The position numbers and the translations under genes are program-made. Under the pieces are notes generated by a model. The model ran no database searches. It was not told where the DNA came from and saw only the letters and a program-made list of their open reading frames with translations. A stretch of DNA of 34,001 nt from Muribaculum sp. Lineage in GTDB: Bacteria; Bacillota; Clostridia; Lachnospirales; Lachnospiraceae. Below are positions 25,771 through 33,872 of this stretch, in pieces; the stretch's first letter is position 1; each line of letters begins with the position of its first letter. The stretch spans positions 1 to 34,001 of the forward strand of contig JAMPGV010000032.1 of NCBI GenBank assembly GCA_023663735.1, written 5' to 3'.

Positions 25771-25879
25771 ATCTCTTTTTATCTTGAAGATGCTGTCGAT
25801 CTTTTCGTCTGCTTTCCGCAGGCTTTGTTTTAGCTTTATGGATTTAGGGATTTTTTAAGTTTGGGTTTCCCCGTCCCGC

Positions 25880-26857
25880 TCACAGGAGATGCGCCCGCAG
25901 CTCCTCGCCAGACAGCGGACTCAGATCGGCGGGAGCCACGTCGAACACCGTCTTACAGCCGCTGACGCCCCGCTGGTTCATGCGGTAGGCCGCTCTGGCA
26001 TAGGCTGCCAGCACACAGGCCGTGAACTCCGGATTGGAATCCAGCTTCAGGCTGTACTCAATCACATGATTATGCTCTCCGTTCTTTCCGGTTCTCCCCG
26101 TGCGCAACACGAAACCGCCGTGGGGAATCCCCGCGTGATCCCGCTCAAGCTCCTCCTCGGAAATAAAGTGTACGGTGGTATCATAATCCGCAAAATAGTT
26201 GGGCATCGTTTTGATCTGCTCCTCAATCCGGCTCAGATCCGCACCGTCCTCCGCCACCACAAAACACTCTCTTGTATGCTTCTGTCTGGTAGTCAGCTCA
26301 GGATTCTCACAGGCTCTCACGGACGCCAGCGCCGCATCCACGGGAATCGTGTACTGCTTGGCGTTCTTCACCCCCGCAATCCGGCGGATAGCGTCGGAAT
26401 GTCCCTGGCTCACGCCCTTGCCCCAGAACGTATAGTCGTTGCCGTCCCGCAGAATGGCATTGGCATACAGCCGGTTTAAAGAGAACATCCCCGGATCCCA
26501 GCCCACGGAGATCATGGCGACCTTGCCGCCCGCCTTGGCCGAAGCGTCCACCTTCTCAAAATGTTCGGGAATTCTGGCATGGGTGTCAAAACTGTCCACC
26601 ACATTGAAGAGCTTCGCATACTCCGGCGTCTGTCCGGGCAGATCCGTGGCGGAACCGCCGCAGAGAATCAACACATCCAGCTTCCCCTGCATATTTTTCA
26701 GCTCGTCCGCATGATACACGGGTACACCGCTCTGCGTCTTCACGCTCTCCGGCTGTCTGCGGGTGAAAACCGCTGCAAGCTCCATGTCGTCGTTTTGAGC
26801 TACGGCGCACTCCACGCCCCTGCCCAGATTTCCATACCCCAAGATTCCGATTTTCAT
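25880..26857 (-). CDS. ddh: meso-Diaminopimelate D-dehydrogenase
   Basis: Ddh makes meso-diaminopimelate in one NADPH-dependent step from tetrahydrodipicolinate and ammonia, a short cut to the lysine and peptidoglycan precursor. The 325-residue length is typical. The dinucleotide-binding loop GILGYGNLGRGVE is at residues 4-16, followed by FTRRQPESVKT, the SFDTHARIPEHF substrate region, ISVGWDPGMFSLNR and GKGVSQGHSDAIRRI. AAAGGAAAC precedes the start. LysA, encoded next in the same direction, consumes the product. A short relative of the 205-bp repeat occupies the 5' flank. Confidence 0.96.
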   Translation of the reverse strand: MKIGILGYGNLGRGVECAVAQNDDMELAAVFTRRQPESVKTQSGVPVYHADELKNMQGKLDVLILCGGSATDLPGQTPEYAKLFNVVDSFDTHARIPEHFEKVDASAKAGGKVAMISVGWDPGMFSLNRLYANAILRDGNDYTFWGKGVSQGHSDAIRRIAGVKNAKQYTIPVDAALASVRACENPELTTRQKHTRECFVVAEDGADLSRIEEQIKTMPNYFADYDTTVHFISEEELERDHAGIPHGGFVLRTGRTGKNGEHNHVIEYSLKLDSNPEFTACVLAAYARAAYRMNQRGVSGCKTVFDVAPADLSPLSGEELRAHLL

Positions 26858-26890
26858 ATTTTGTTTCCTTTCTTCTATTCTTCTATGCTA

Positions 26891-26949
26891 GGCAATTGCG
26901 AAACTTCAGCTTAAGTAATCCGAATTGTGCAAATTAGAGCGTCTCTCAA
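26891..26949. repeat. Short derivative of the 205-bp repeat
   Basis: The left part AGGCAATTGCGAAAC matches the 5' end of the 205-bp element (AGGTGATTGCGAAAC), then AATCCGAATTGTGCA matches its next block, and GCAAATTAGAGCGTCTC matches its 3' end (GCAAATTAGTGCGTTTC in copy 1). It looks like an internal deletion joining both ends. It fills the ung-ddh gap and reaches the ung stop codon. Confidence 0.6.
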
Positions 26950-27623
26950 CACGAAATATTTTCAATCTGCCAGTCTATAGGTTCCACGCCCCTCTCCCGC
27001 AGAAACGCATTGGTTCTGCTAAAGGGCCTGCTCCCAAAAAATCCTCTGTATGCGGAGAGCGGACTCGGATGAGGCGCCTCCAGAATCAGATGATTGGGAT
27101 TGTCCAACATACTCTTTTTCGCCTGTGCGGGCTTTCCCCACAAAATAAACACAATGGGCCGGTTCTGCGCATTCAGCGCGCGGATCGCCGCATCCGTAAA
27201 CTCCTCCCAGCCCTGTCCGTGATGGGAGTTGGCTCTGTGCGCCCGCACCGTCAGCACGGTATTGAGCAACAGAACACCCTGTTCGGCCCATTTTACCAGA
27301 TAGCCATTGTTGGGGATATAACACCCCAGATCGTCCTGCAATTCCTTATAAATATTCACCAAGGACGGCGGGATATCCACTCCGGGCTTCACCGAAAAAC
27401 ACAGCCCATGCGCCTGTCCCGGCTCATGATAGGGATCCTGCCCGATGATCACCACCTTCACATCGCCGAGAGGCGTCAGATGAAACGCATTAAAAATATC
27501 GTCCGAGGGCGGAAAAATCTGCGTGGTATTGTATTCCTGTTTGACGAATTCATACAGTTTCCGATAATAGGGTTTCTTAAATTCCGCTCCCATGGCGGGA
27601 AGCCAGTCATTGTCTATCATCAT
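26946..27623 (-). CDS. ung: Uracil-DNA glycosylase
   Basis: Ung excises uracil from DNA to start base-excision repair. The 225-residue protein is a family-1 enzyme: the water-activating motif [18 protein letters not shown] near residue 61, [23 protein letters not shown], and the DNA-intercalating [13 protein letters not shown] loop near 185-197. The ATG overlaps the hisF stop, so it is translated as part of the his operon, a chance or regulatory linkage with no metabolic logic that I can see. Its last codons abut the short repeat. Confidence 0.97.
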   Translation of the reverse strand: MMIDNDWLPAMGAEFKKPYYRKLYEFVKQEYNTTQIFPPSDDIFNAFHLTPLGDVKVVIIGQDPYHEPGQAHGLCFSVKPGVDIPPSLVNIYKELQDDLGCYIPNNGYLVKWAEQGVLLLNTVLTVRAHRANSHHGQGWEEFTDAAIRALNAQNRPIVFILWGKPAQAKKSMLDNPNHLILEAPHPSPLSAYRGFFGSRPFSRTNAFLRERGVEPIDWQIENISC

Positions 27624-28381
27624 AGCCGAACCGCCACCCCCTGTCCGCGCAAATACTCTTTCACCTGCCGGATTTCCAGTTCCTTATAGTGAAAGAGGGA
27701 CGCCGCCAGCGCCGCATCCGCTCCCGCATCCACAAGCGCCTCCTTAAAATGTTCCGGGCGGCCCGCCCCGCCGGAGGCGATCACCGGAATGCCCACGGCC
27801 TGTGCAATGGATTTGGTCAGTTCGATGTCGTATCCTTCCTTGGTGCCGTCGCCGTCCATACTGGTGAGCAGAATCTCTCCCGCCCCCAGACGCTCCGCCG
27901 TCATCGCCCATTCCACGGCGTCCATCTTCATATCCACCCGTCCGCCGTTTTTATAGACTGTCCAGCCGCTCTGATCCGCCCGCTTTCTGGCGTCGATCGC
28001 CACGACCACGCACTGGCTGCCGAACTTGTCCGCCGCATCACTAATCAGCTGCGGATTCATAATGGCGGCCGAATTGACGGACACTTTGTCCGCACCCTCC
28101 CGCAGAATCATCTTAAAATCTTCCACAGTGCGGATGCCGCCGCCCACGGTGAAAGGGATAAACACTTTCCCCGCCACCTGCCTCACCCACGCAAGCTGCG
28201 TGGAACGGTTGTCCGAGGATGCGGTGATATCCAGAAACACCACTTCATCCGCGCCCTCCTTGTCATATGCCGCCGCCACGTCCGCCGGATCTCCCGCATC
28301 CCGCAGATTTACAAACTGAACGCCTTTTACCACCCGACCGTCCTTCACGTCCAGACAGGGAATGATCCTCTTTGTATGCAT
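27620..28381 (-). CDS. hisF: Imidazole glycerol phosphate synthase, cyclase subunit
   Basis: HisF uses ammonia passed from HisH to convert PRFAR into imidazole glycerol phosphate and AICAR, the branch point of histidine and purine metabolism. The 253-residue TIM barrel shows catalytic Asp in [15 protein letters not shown] near the start, [15 protein letters not shown], and the second catalytic Asp in [11 protein letters not shown], with IASGGAG near the end. The start at 28381 is chosen because family members begin there and AAGGAAGG lies upstream; the longer frame to 28414 overlaps hisH. It follows hisH by one base. Confidence 0.97.
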   Translation of the reverse strand: MHTKRIIPCLDVKDGRVVKGVQFVNLRDAGDPADVAAAYDKEGADEVVFLDITASSDNRSTQLAWVRQVAGKVFIPFTVGGGIRTVEDFKMILREGADKVSVNSAAIMNPQLISDAADKFGSQCVVVAIDARKRADQSGWTVYKNGGRVDMKMDAVEWAMTAERLGAGEILLTSMDGDGTKEGYDIELTKSIAQAVGIPVIASGGAGRPEHFKEALVDAGADAALAASLFHYKELEIRQVKEYLRGQGVAVRL

Positions 28382-28382
28382 G

Positions 28383-29006
28383 TCAGTCCCGTCCTTCCTT
28401 TGCCACACGGACAAAATTTTGCAATATTTTAAGCCCCGTCCCGGAACTTTTCTCCGGGTGGAACTGGCAGGCGAACAAATTTCCCTGCTCCACCGCAGCG
28501 TGAATCAAAGTGCCGTACTCCGTGACCGCAGCCACCGCCGCGTCCTCATCGGCTTTTAAATAATAAGAATGCACAAAATAGACATAGCAGTCCTGCGGCA
28601 GTCCCTGAAACAACCTGCTCGGGCGGGGAAAATGCAGATTGTTCCATCCGATATGAGGTACCTTCAATCCGCCGTCGCCGGGAATTCTGAGGATTTTCCC
28701 CTTCAAAAGGCCAAGACCCTCCACCCCCGGGCATTCCTCGCTCTCCTCAAACATCAGCTGCAGCCCGAGACAAATGCCCAGAAAGGGAATCTGCCTGTCC
28801 ACACATTCGCGGATCACCGATACAAGATCGTAATCACATAGTTTCCCCATCGCGTCGCCAAAAGCGCCCACCCCGGGCAGAATCACACCGTCCGCCGAGA
28901 GAATGATCTCCCTGTCTCTCGTGATGACCGCCTCTTCCCCCAGATATTGCAGCGCCTTTTCCACGCTTCGTATATTTCCCGCATCATAATCTATGATCGC
29001 AATCAT
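28383..29006 (-). CDS. hisH: Imidazole glycerol phosphate synthase, glutamine amidotransferase subunit
   Basis: HisH hydrolyses glutamine and feeds ammonia to HisF, its complex partner encoded next. The 207-residue class I amidotransferase shows the start motif [24 protein letters not shown] (oxyanion region), nucleophile Cys in [13 protein letters not shown] and the His-Glu pair in CQFHPEKSS. The start has GGAGG inside the end of the upstream 792-codon gene and is one base beyond its stop, so it is probably coupled to it. No other his gene is in the window. Confidence 0.96.
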   Translation of the reverse strand: MIAIIDYDAGNIRSVEKALQYLGEEAVITRDREIILSADGVILPGVGAFGDAMGKLCDYDLVSVIRECVDRQIPFLGICLGLQLMFEESEECPGVEGLGLLKGKILRIPGDGGLKVPHIGWNNLHFPRPSRLFQGLPQDCYVYFVHSYYLKADEDAAVAAVTEYGTLIHAAVEQGNLFACQFHPEKSSGTGLKILQNFVRVAKEGRD

Positions 29007-29007
29007 C

Positions 29008-31386
29008 CTACCGGCCTCCGTTATTCTCCGGAAACTGTTGCTCCTCCGGCAGCATATGGGGCAGATTCACCGTCTCGGGGACTGCGTCTGCGCCTCCCGC
29101 AGTAAATCCTTTTCCCTCCGCCGCGGCCGTCACCATCTTTGTGTACTCCACATCGTCCGGCTCCGCTGCAATGGCCTGTGCCTGCGCCTCCGTCAATCCA
29201 TACTCCTCCTGCAAAATGCCGAGCATCCGGCTGTATACCGCGCTTACCTCTCCGGCGGCATTCCACTGTTCCGCATAACGATACAATGCCTCATAATCAT
29301 TCACCGCCTGCACCAGAACATCCAAGGCTTCCACCCGCTGTCCTTCGCCGATGAACAATTCATACTCCCGCATCCACAGTCTGATACACAGGATACTCTC
29401 CGATTTCCCGAACATTACCTGCTCGGTCTCGTTCAAATTTTTGCCATAAAGCCCCTTGTAGCAGGTCTCGTAATCTTCCTGATAATAAGCCTTTCTGGCA
29501 GCCTGCTTCACCGTGAAATCGCCGCCCAGATTCACCAACAGCAGGATCGCCAGCATCACGGTCAGGCAGGCGGCCGCAACGGGAAGAATCTTCTTGAGGG
29601 TAATCCGGTTCTTCAGTTCTTCCGGCGTTTTCTCCGGTTTTTCCTTTGGAACTTTCTCCTTTTTCGGCTTCTTGGCCTTCTTCTTTTTGTCGTCCGCAGC
29701 TTCGCCTTCTTCTCCGTCTGCGTCCTCGCCGCCGTCCGGGTTCTGGCCTTTTTTGCCTTTCTTGGCCTTCTTGCCTTTCTTTCCCTTCTTGCCGGCCTTT
29801 TCTTTATCCATCTCGTCGAGAATATTCTGATTCTCCTCGGAGAGCGGCACATCTTCCGTGCCTTTCTGCGTCTCCTCCTCGTCTTCATCCTCCTCGGTCA
29901 GGAAATCCAGAATCTTGGCGAACAGGCCTTTCTTTCCCTGTCCCGCAGGATCTTTTGGCTCCTCAATCTCCTTCTCCCGGATGAGATTTTCCACTTCCTC
30001 GCTCCCGGCCACTCCCAGCAGACTGTCCATGTCGGACATGTCGTCGGCCTCTATGTTTTCCGGAATCGGCTGGCGGTTCTGCGCCGCCTCATCCGGCGGC
30101 GCGCCGTCCGGGCTTTCTGCCGAAGCGGGCGGGACATCTGTTTTCTTTCCCTGCTTTTTCGTCTTTTTGGCCTCTTTGGCAGCTTTCTTGGCAGCGGCTT
30201 TCTCCTCTTTCGCCCGCTTCTTTTCCAAGGCTTTCTTCTGGCGTTCGCTCATTTCCGCATTCTCTTCTGCCGCATCTTCCGCGCTTCCGGCGTCCTCCGG
30301 CACACCCTCCCCGCGTTCGGCTGCGTCCGCATCCTCCCGCATCAGGGAAGCCACGCTCTCGTCCACCGCTTCATTGTTATCCGATTTGAGAAGCAGATTC
30401 TGAATATCCTGCAGATCGTCGTCTCCCGGCGTCGTTTCCGCCAAAAGACTCATCAGATCATCCTCCGGGGCATTCTGATCCACCGCCTGAGCAGCTTCCT
30501 CCCGGCTCGCTTGAAGCAGACGCTCAATCTCCTCCTCGGACATTGCGCCGCCCTCCTCGAAATCCGTCTCGTCCTGATCCAGATTGCGCAGCAGCTCCTG
30601 AACCGACGCCGTCTCCTGATCCGGTTCGAGATCAGCCGATAACGGATCCTCATCCGGCGCTTCCATTGCGGCAAGTTCTTCCATTGCAGATTCTGTCACT
30701 ACGGCATGCTCTTCCGGAATAGGAATAACGGGCGTTTCTTCCATAACAGGTGTTTCTGTTAGACCAACCCCTTCCATAACAGCCGTTTCTTCTATAATGG
30801 GGCCTTCTTCCATAACAGGTGTTTCCGCCACAGCAGGCTCATCTGGGATAACGGGTGTTTCTGCTATAACGGGTTCTTCTTCCATAACGGGTGTTTCCGC
30901 CACAATGGGTTCCTCTTCCATAACAGGTGTTTCTGTTATAATAGGCTCCTCTATCATAACAGGTGTTTCCGTTATAACGGGTTCTTCCGGAATAACAGGC
31001 GTTTCTGTTACAACCGGTTCCTCCGCCATCTTCCACGCCGCATCATCCTCCGGCAGATCCGCCACCATTCTCTCCAGCATGGTTTCTGGATTTTCTCCGG
31101 CTGTCAAGATTCCCGGCATATTTCCGGCGGCGCCCATATCGCCCCATACATCTCCCGCCACATTTCCCATGCTTGTGACGCCCGGGATTCCCGTACTGCC
31201 CATACCGCTCTGATTGAGCATATTCTCAATCTCCTGCAGGCTGCTCATGTCCAACAGGCTCTCAATATCGGGCATATCCTCCATTTCCAACAGGGCGTCG
31301 CCGTCCTGCAGCGTTTCCTGACTGCCGGAACTCTTCCCCATCATCTCATTTAACATCTGCTCTAAACGTTCTTCCTGCGAAGGCAT
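29008..31386 (-). CDS. Large acidic repeat-rich single-pass membrane protein
   Basis: I do not recognise this 792-residue protein. It can be divided as follows. Residues 1-120 are acidic with helices such as ESLLDMSSLQEIENMLNQ. Residues 123-222 are 12-residue repeats of the form TPVMEEEPIVAE. Residues 230-345 include SEEEIERLLQ (283-292), close to the CheY-binding peptide of FliM. Residues 385-415 and 530-590 are Lys/Ala-rich stretches around further acidic helices (MDSLLGVAGSEEVENLI). A single membrane helix lies at 600-620. The C-terminal 170 residues are helical and Tyr-rich, TPR-like. The first 600 residues should be cytoplasmic. GAGGA precedes the start. It lies between a sirtuin-like gene and hisH; cheV is two genes upstream. 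It may be a scaffold. A shadow frame on the other strand is rejected. Confidence 0.85.
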   Translation of the reverse strand: MPSQEERLEQMLNEMMGKSSGSQETLQDGDALLEMEDMPDIESLLDMSSLQEIENMLNQSGMGSTGIPGVTSMGNVAGDVWGDMGAAGNMPGILTAGENPETMLERMVADLPEDDAAWKMAEEPVVTETPVIPEEPVITETPVMIEEPIITETPVMEEEPIVAETPVMEEEPVIAETPVIPDEPAVAETPVMEEGPIIEETAVMEGVGLTETPVMEETPVIPIPEEHAVVTESAMEELAAMEAPDEDPLSADLEPDQETASVQELLRNLDQDETDFEEGGAMSEEEIERLLQASREEAAQAVDQNAPEDDLMSLLAETTPGDDDLQDIQNLLLKSDNNEAVDESVASLMREDADAAERGEGVPEDAGSAEDAAEENAEMSERQKKALEKKRAKEEKAAAKKAAKEAKKTKKQGKKTDVPPASAESPDGAPPDEAAQNRQPIPENIEADDMSDMDSLLGVAGSEEVENLIREKEIEEPKDPAGQGKKGLFAKILDFLTEEDEDEEETQKGTEDVPLSEENQNILDEMDKEKAGKKGKKGKKAKKGKKGQNPDGGEDADGEEGEAADDKKKKAKKPKKEKVPKEKPEKTPEELKNRITLKKILPVAAACLTVMLAILLLVNLGGDFTVKQAARKAYYQEDYETCYKGLYGKNLNETEQVMFGKSESILCIRLWMREYELFIGEGQRVEALDVLVQAVNDYEALYRYAEQWNAAGEVSAVYSRMLGILQEEYGLTEAQAQAIAAEPDDVEYTKMVTAAAEGKGFTAGGADAVPETVNLPHMLPEEQQFPENNGGR
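30721..31020. repeat. 36-bp coding minisatellite
   Basis: About eight units of 36 bp encode the 12-residue TPVMEEEPIVAE-type repeat in the large acidic protein. The units differ at a few bases, mostly keeping Thr-Pro-Val, acidic pairs, and Pro-Val/Ile. All are in frame, so unit number can change without breaking the gene. Confidence 0.88.
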
Positions 31387-31468
31387 TATGACGTCCTCAT
31401 CTTTCTCTGTTTTTATGAAATATTTGATGCCGTAAGCCCTTCTAAAAACAAAGGGTCTTCTTTATAGT

Positions 31469-32269
31469 TTAACACAGGTTTCGCAGCCAATCAATCGCAT
31501 TCTTTGGAATTGCCTCTCCTTTTTCCGCCAATTCCTCCGTCAGCTGATACAGATTCTCGTTTATCCGGTAGAATTTCGCCTTTTGATTAAAATACGCCGC
31601 CTTCTCAAAAGGAAAACGAATCACCGAAGGAAACTGCATCCCCACGCCCAATTCCAAAACCGTCAGCTTTTTGTTCAGCGTTCCCTGCAGCCATTTCATA
31701 TAGCGGCTCCATTCCGTCAGATACCCGTTTTCATCGTAACGCACCGCATAAATATTATTCGGTTCCCGCCGCTCCCCGCAGACGCCGCAGACTCCCACAC
31801 AGCGGGGCGCTTCCCGCTCCTCTCCGGCCGTCAACGCTTCACGCCAGCCCGCAAGTTTCCTCAGCATCTCCTGCCGCTCCGCATCATCCACCGCCTGCAG
31901 ATTCCGCTCACAGGAACTGCCGCACTGCATCCGCAGATCCGAGCCGCACGGCATCACCAGCCTTCCCTCCCGCCACGGCGCCTGTGCTACAACGGCATTG
32001 GTGGACACCGACACCACAAAATAGTTTTTCTGCTCCAACAATTCGGAAAGCTTTTGCAGTCCCGCCGCACAGTTCCCGACCGTTTCCCCTCGAAACAGGC
32101 GCTGCCATACCGGAATCAGGGAACGCTGTCCGGAATCGGCGAGCAGTTCCCGCCCGCGAAGGTATTCCGGCCTCTTGCGGAACGCTTCCGTGTCGTCAAA
32201 TTCCTCTCCCAGCCCCACCAGAATCATTTCCGCCTCTTCAAGATCATCCCAAAACGCCGTTCCCGCCAC
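31469..32269 (-). CDS. Atypical sirtuin-like (Sir2-fold) protein
   Basis: The 266-residue product resembles Sir2 NAD-dependent enzymes in its second half: FVVSVSTNAVV (about 84-94) like the NAD-binding VSTN segment, MQCGSSC and CVGVCGVCG giving four zinc-type cysteines (116, 120, 161, 164), EPNNIY, and TVLELGVGMQFPSVIRFPFEKA (about 203-224) as the C-terminal Rossmann strand. However, the GAGxSxxSGIPxFR loop is replaced by VGLGEEFDD and the catalytic His position seems to read Cys in PCGSD. It may be a non-standard ADP-ribosyl-transferring or non-catalytic member. The start is GTG at 32269 after AGGGGAGG; the longer frame to 32377 would translate through the cheV terminator. It precedes the 792-residue protein gene. 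Confidence 0.72.
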   Translation of the reverse strand: MAGTAFWDDLEEAEMILVGLGEEFDDTEAFRKRPEYLRGRELLADSGQRSLIPVWQRLFRGETVGNCAAGLQKLSELLEQKNYFVVSVSTNAVVAQAPWREGRLVMPCGSDLRMQCGSSCERNLQAVDDAERQEMLRKLAGWREALTAGEEREAPRCVGVCGVCGERREPNNIYAVRYDENGYLTEWSRYMKWLQGTLNKKLTVLELGVGMQFPSVIRFPFEKAAYFNQKAKFYRINENLYQLTEELAEKGEAIPKNAIDWLRNLC

Positions 32270-32331
32270 CTGCTCTACTCCTCCCCTGCGGCAGTTCACA
32301 CCGCCGCGTCTTCTGTTCAGGCAATTCCGCC

Positions 32332-32360
32332 AAAAAAGCTGGGAAGCATCCCAGCTTTTT
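32332..32360. terminator. Bidirectional terminator after cheV
   Basis: AAAAAGCTGGGA (32333-32344) and TCCCAGCTTTTT (32349-32360) form a perfect 12-base stem with a four-base loop, A-rich on one side and T-rich on the other. It ends cheV transcription on the minus strand and isolates the sirtuin-like gene. Confidence 0.92.
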
Positions 32361-32426
32361 GTTCCGTTCCACACCATGCCGCCCTGTGGTACGCATCCGG
32401 CTTTCCCATGGCGCCCCCGTCTGCGA

Positions 32427-33338
32427 TCAGTCAGTTAAGTGTCTCGTCATCACCAGTTCGTCAACCACTCTCACCAGATTGCCGATCTCCGGCTTGGAAA
32501 GCTGGGCGTCCGCTCCCAATGCGTTTCCTTTCCTCTTCATCTCCTCGTTTACAAGGGAGGAGAAAATAATCACCGGAATATCCGCCGTCTCGGGATCTTC
32601 CTTCATCAGTTTCGTGAGATGATGTCCGTCCATCTCCGGCATCTCAATATCCGTAATCAAAACCCGCACATGCTCATGCAGCGTGCCGTCGTTCTTGCAC
32701 TGGCACACAACGTCATATGCCTTCTGCCCGTTCTCCGTATGGATCAAATTGTCATATCCCGCATTCTTCAGGGAATCCACAATCAATTTGTTCAGAAGCG
32801 GCGAATCCTCCGCAATCAAAATCGGCACATCGCTTCTGCCTCGCTCTCCCAGATCCGCAATCTCCGAAAGTTTCAGCCCCGTCTCCGGATTGATATCCGT
32901 GACAATCTTCTCGAAATCCAGAATAATAATCAGCTTGCCGTCCTGCTTGATGATACCGGTGGCCACGCTCTCCTCAGTGGTGGAAATGGTCGCGTCGGGC
33001 TTGATGATGTCCCTCCAGGAAACGCGGTGGATGCCCTTTACCTCTTCCACATGAAAAGCAATGTCCAATTTATTAAAGTTCGTGATAATGAACAGTCCGC
33101 TGGACGCCGACTCACCCCGCCCAAGACAGTTCTTTAGGTCGATCGCCGTAATCATGATATCGCGGGGCATAAAGATTCCCTCGATACTCGGATGGGAATT
33201 GGGAACCGGCGTCACGGGTTGATAGGTGATGATTTCTTTAATTTTGGCAACATTGATACCATAGGAGTTGCCGTCCAATGTAAATTCAAGAACCTCCAGC
33301 TCATTTGTTCCGTTTTCCAGCAATATCTTTGTATCCAT
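32427..33338 (-). CDS. cheV: Chemotaxis coupling protein CheV
   Basis: CheV couples chemoreceptors to the kinase CheA and has a receiver domain for adaptation. The 303-residue protein has a CheW-like domain (about 12-150: LEVLEFTLDGNSYGINV, VTPVPNSHPSIEGIFMPRD, IDLKNCLG) and a CheY-like domain (172-300) with LIAEDSP, phospho-acceptor Asp230 in LITDIEMPEMDG, Ser256 in IIFSSLV and Lys284 in QLSKPE. AGGTAGG precedes the start. Its presence implies a motile, chemotactic host, although no other chemotaxis gene lies in the window. A terminator follows. Confidence 0.96.
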   Translation of the reverse strand: MDTKILLENGTNELEVLEFTLDGNSYGINVAKIKEIITYQPVTPVPNSHPSIEGIFMPRDIMITAIDLKNCLGRGESASSGLFIITNFNKLDIAFHVEEVKGIHRVSWRDIIKPDATISTTEESVATGIIKQDGKLIIILDFEKIVTDINPETGLKLSEIADLGERGRSDVPILIAEDSPLLNKLIVDSLKNAGYDNLIHTENGQKAYDVVCQCKNDGTLHEHVRVLITDIEMPEMDGHHLTKLMKEDPETADIPVIIFSSLVNEEMKRKGNALGADAQLSKPEIGNLVRVVDELVMTRHLTD

Positions 33339-33341
33339 TTC

Positions 33342-33389
33342 CTACCTATCCGCGCGCTGCGACACGCTAATCAGCGGTTGAATACGCAT
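33342..33389 (-). CDS. Possible 15-codon leader peptide before cheV
   Basis: An ATG at 33389 with GGAGG ten bases upstream opens MRIQPLISVSQRADR, with its TAG inside the cheV ribosome binding region. The start lies in the loop of a hairpin formed by GGTTGAAT and ATTCAACC (33376-33383, 33394-33401). It could be a leader peptide or translational coupler; evidence is limited to this layout. Confidence 0.3.
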   Translation of the reverse strand: MRIQPLISVSQRADR

Positions 33390-33401
33390 TTTTATTCAAC
33401 C
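33376..33401. promoter_or_regulatory. Hairpin in the cheV 5' leader
   Basis: An eight-base perfect stem, GGTTGAAT with ATTCAACC, with a ten-base loop, lies 37 bases before the cheV start. It borders a GGAGG and encloses an ATG, so it could gate translation. There is no T run, so it is not a terminator. Confidence 0.5.
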
Positions 33402-33457
33402 TCCGGCTGCGCCCTCGCAGGCACAGGCCATTCCGTTTGTGAGATATCCTTTCGTTC

Positions 33458-33463
33458 ATTATA
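33458..33463 (-). promoter_or_regulatory. Probable -10 box of cheV promoter
   Basis: A perfect TATAAT lies on the minus strand in an AT-rich region. No good -35 TTGACA is visible at 17 bases, and I see no clear SigD-type flagellar promoter. Confidence 0.45.
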
Positions 33464-33501
33464 ACATATTTCGCAAAAAATGGAACTATAAAATCCATAA
33501 A

Positions 33502-33533
33502 TTTGTGAAAAATTGTGTAAATTAGAGATTCTC
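33502..33533. repeat. Fragment related to the 205-bp repeat
   Basis: AATTGTGTAAATTAGAG at 33511-33527 matches the short derivative at 26923-26939 (AATTGTGCAAATTAGAG) with one change, and TTTGTGAAA just before it resembles the element's 5' end. It is too short to be sure of common origin. Confidence 0.4.
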
Positions 33534-33565
33534 GTTTTGAATGGTCTGAATTAAGTTTTTTCCCT

Positions 33566-33680
33566 TTATTGCCGTGTCTGTTCCGCATTTCCCGCAACAT
33601 CCACTCCATATCCTTCGGACTCCAGCAGATATGTCAACCCCAGCACGATGCTTCATTGTCTTCCACAAGTAAAACGCACA
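33566..33680 (-). pseudogene. Broken response-regulator receiver fragment
   Basis: On the minus strand the sequence reads VLLVEDNEAS in one frame and then, after a one-base shift, LGLTYLLESEGYGVDVAGNAEQTRQ followed by a stop. Together these match the first 35 residues of an OmpR-type receiver domain (acidic pair VEDNE, then helix 1 and strand 2). The rest of the gene is absent. No ribosome binding site is evident. Confidence 0.65.
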
Positions 33681-33805
33681 CAAAATACCGCTCAACCAAA
33701 TAAGCCGCCAAACATGTCAGTCAGGTTCTGAACCTGATGCCCGGGTTAGTCCATTTGCAAATAACAATTCATAGAATATACGTAAACGATTTAACATATG
33801 TGCTA

Positions 33806-33847
33806 AAAAACAAAACAAAAGAAAACGAGGCAGCCAAAACTGTCTCG
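33806..33847 (-). terminator. Terminator-like hairpin with long T-rich tail
   Basis: On the minus strand CGAGACAG (33847-33840) pairs with CTGCCTCG (33833-33826) with one G-T pair, followed by TTTTCTTTTGTTTTGTTTTTT. It implies transcription entering from the right, from a gene beyond the window edge. Confidence 0.6.
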
Positions 33848-33872
33848 CTACGAGATCCTATCGAGGATTATT

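Noticed and set aside
28993-30642. 549-codon plus-strand frame with Leu/Phe-rich content
   Set aside because: The apparent membrane helices are the complement of Lys/Glu-rich codons of the 792-residue protein; no ribosome binding site or family motif.
32270-32377. N-terminal extension of the sirtuin-like gene
   Set aside because: It would translate through the perfect terminator hairpin of cheV and has no ribosome binding site, whereas GTG at 32269 has AGGGGAGG.
33367-33609. 80-codon minus-strand frame upstream of cheV
   Set aside because: It crosses the cheV promoter, the hairpin and the regulator remnant, and only partly coincides with remnant sequence in the wrong frame.
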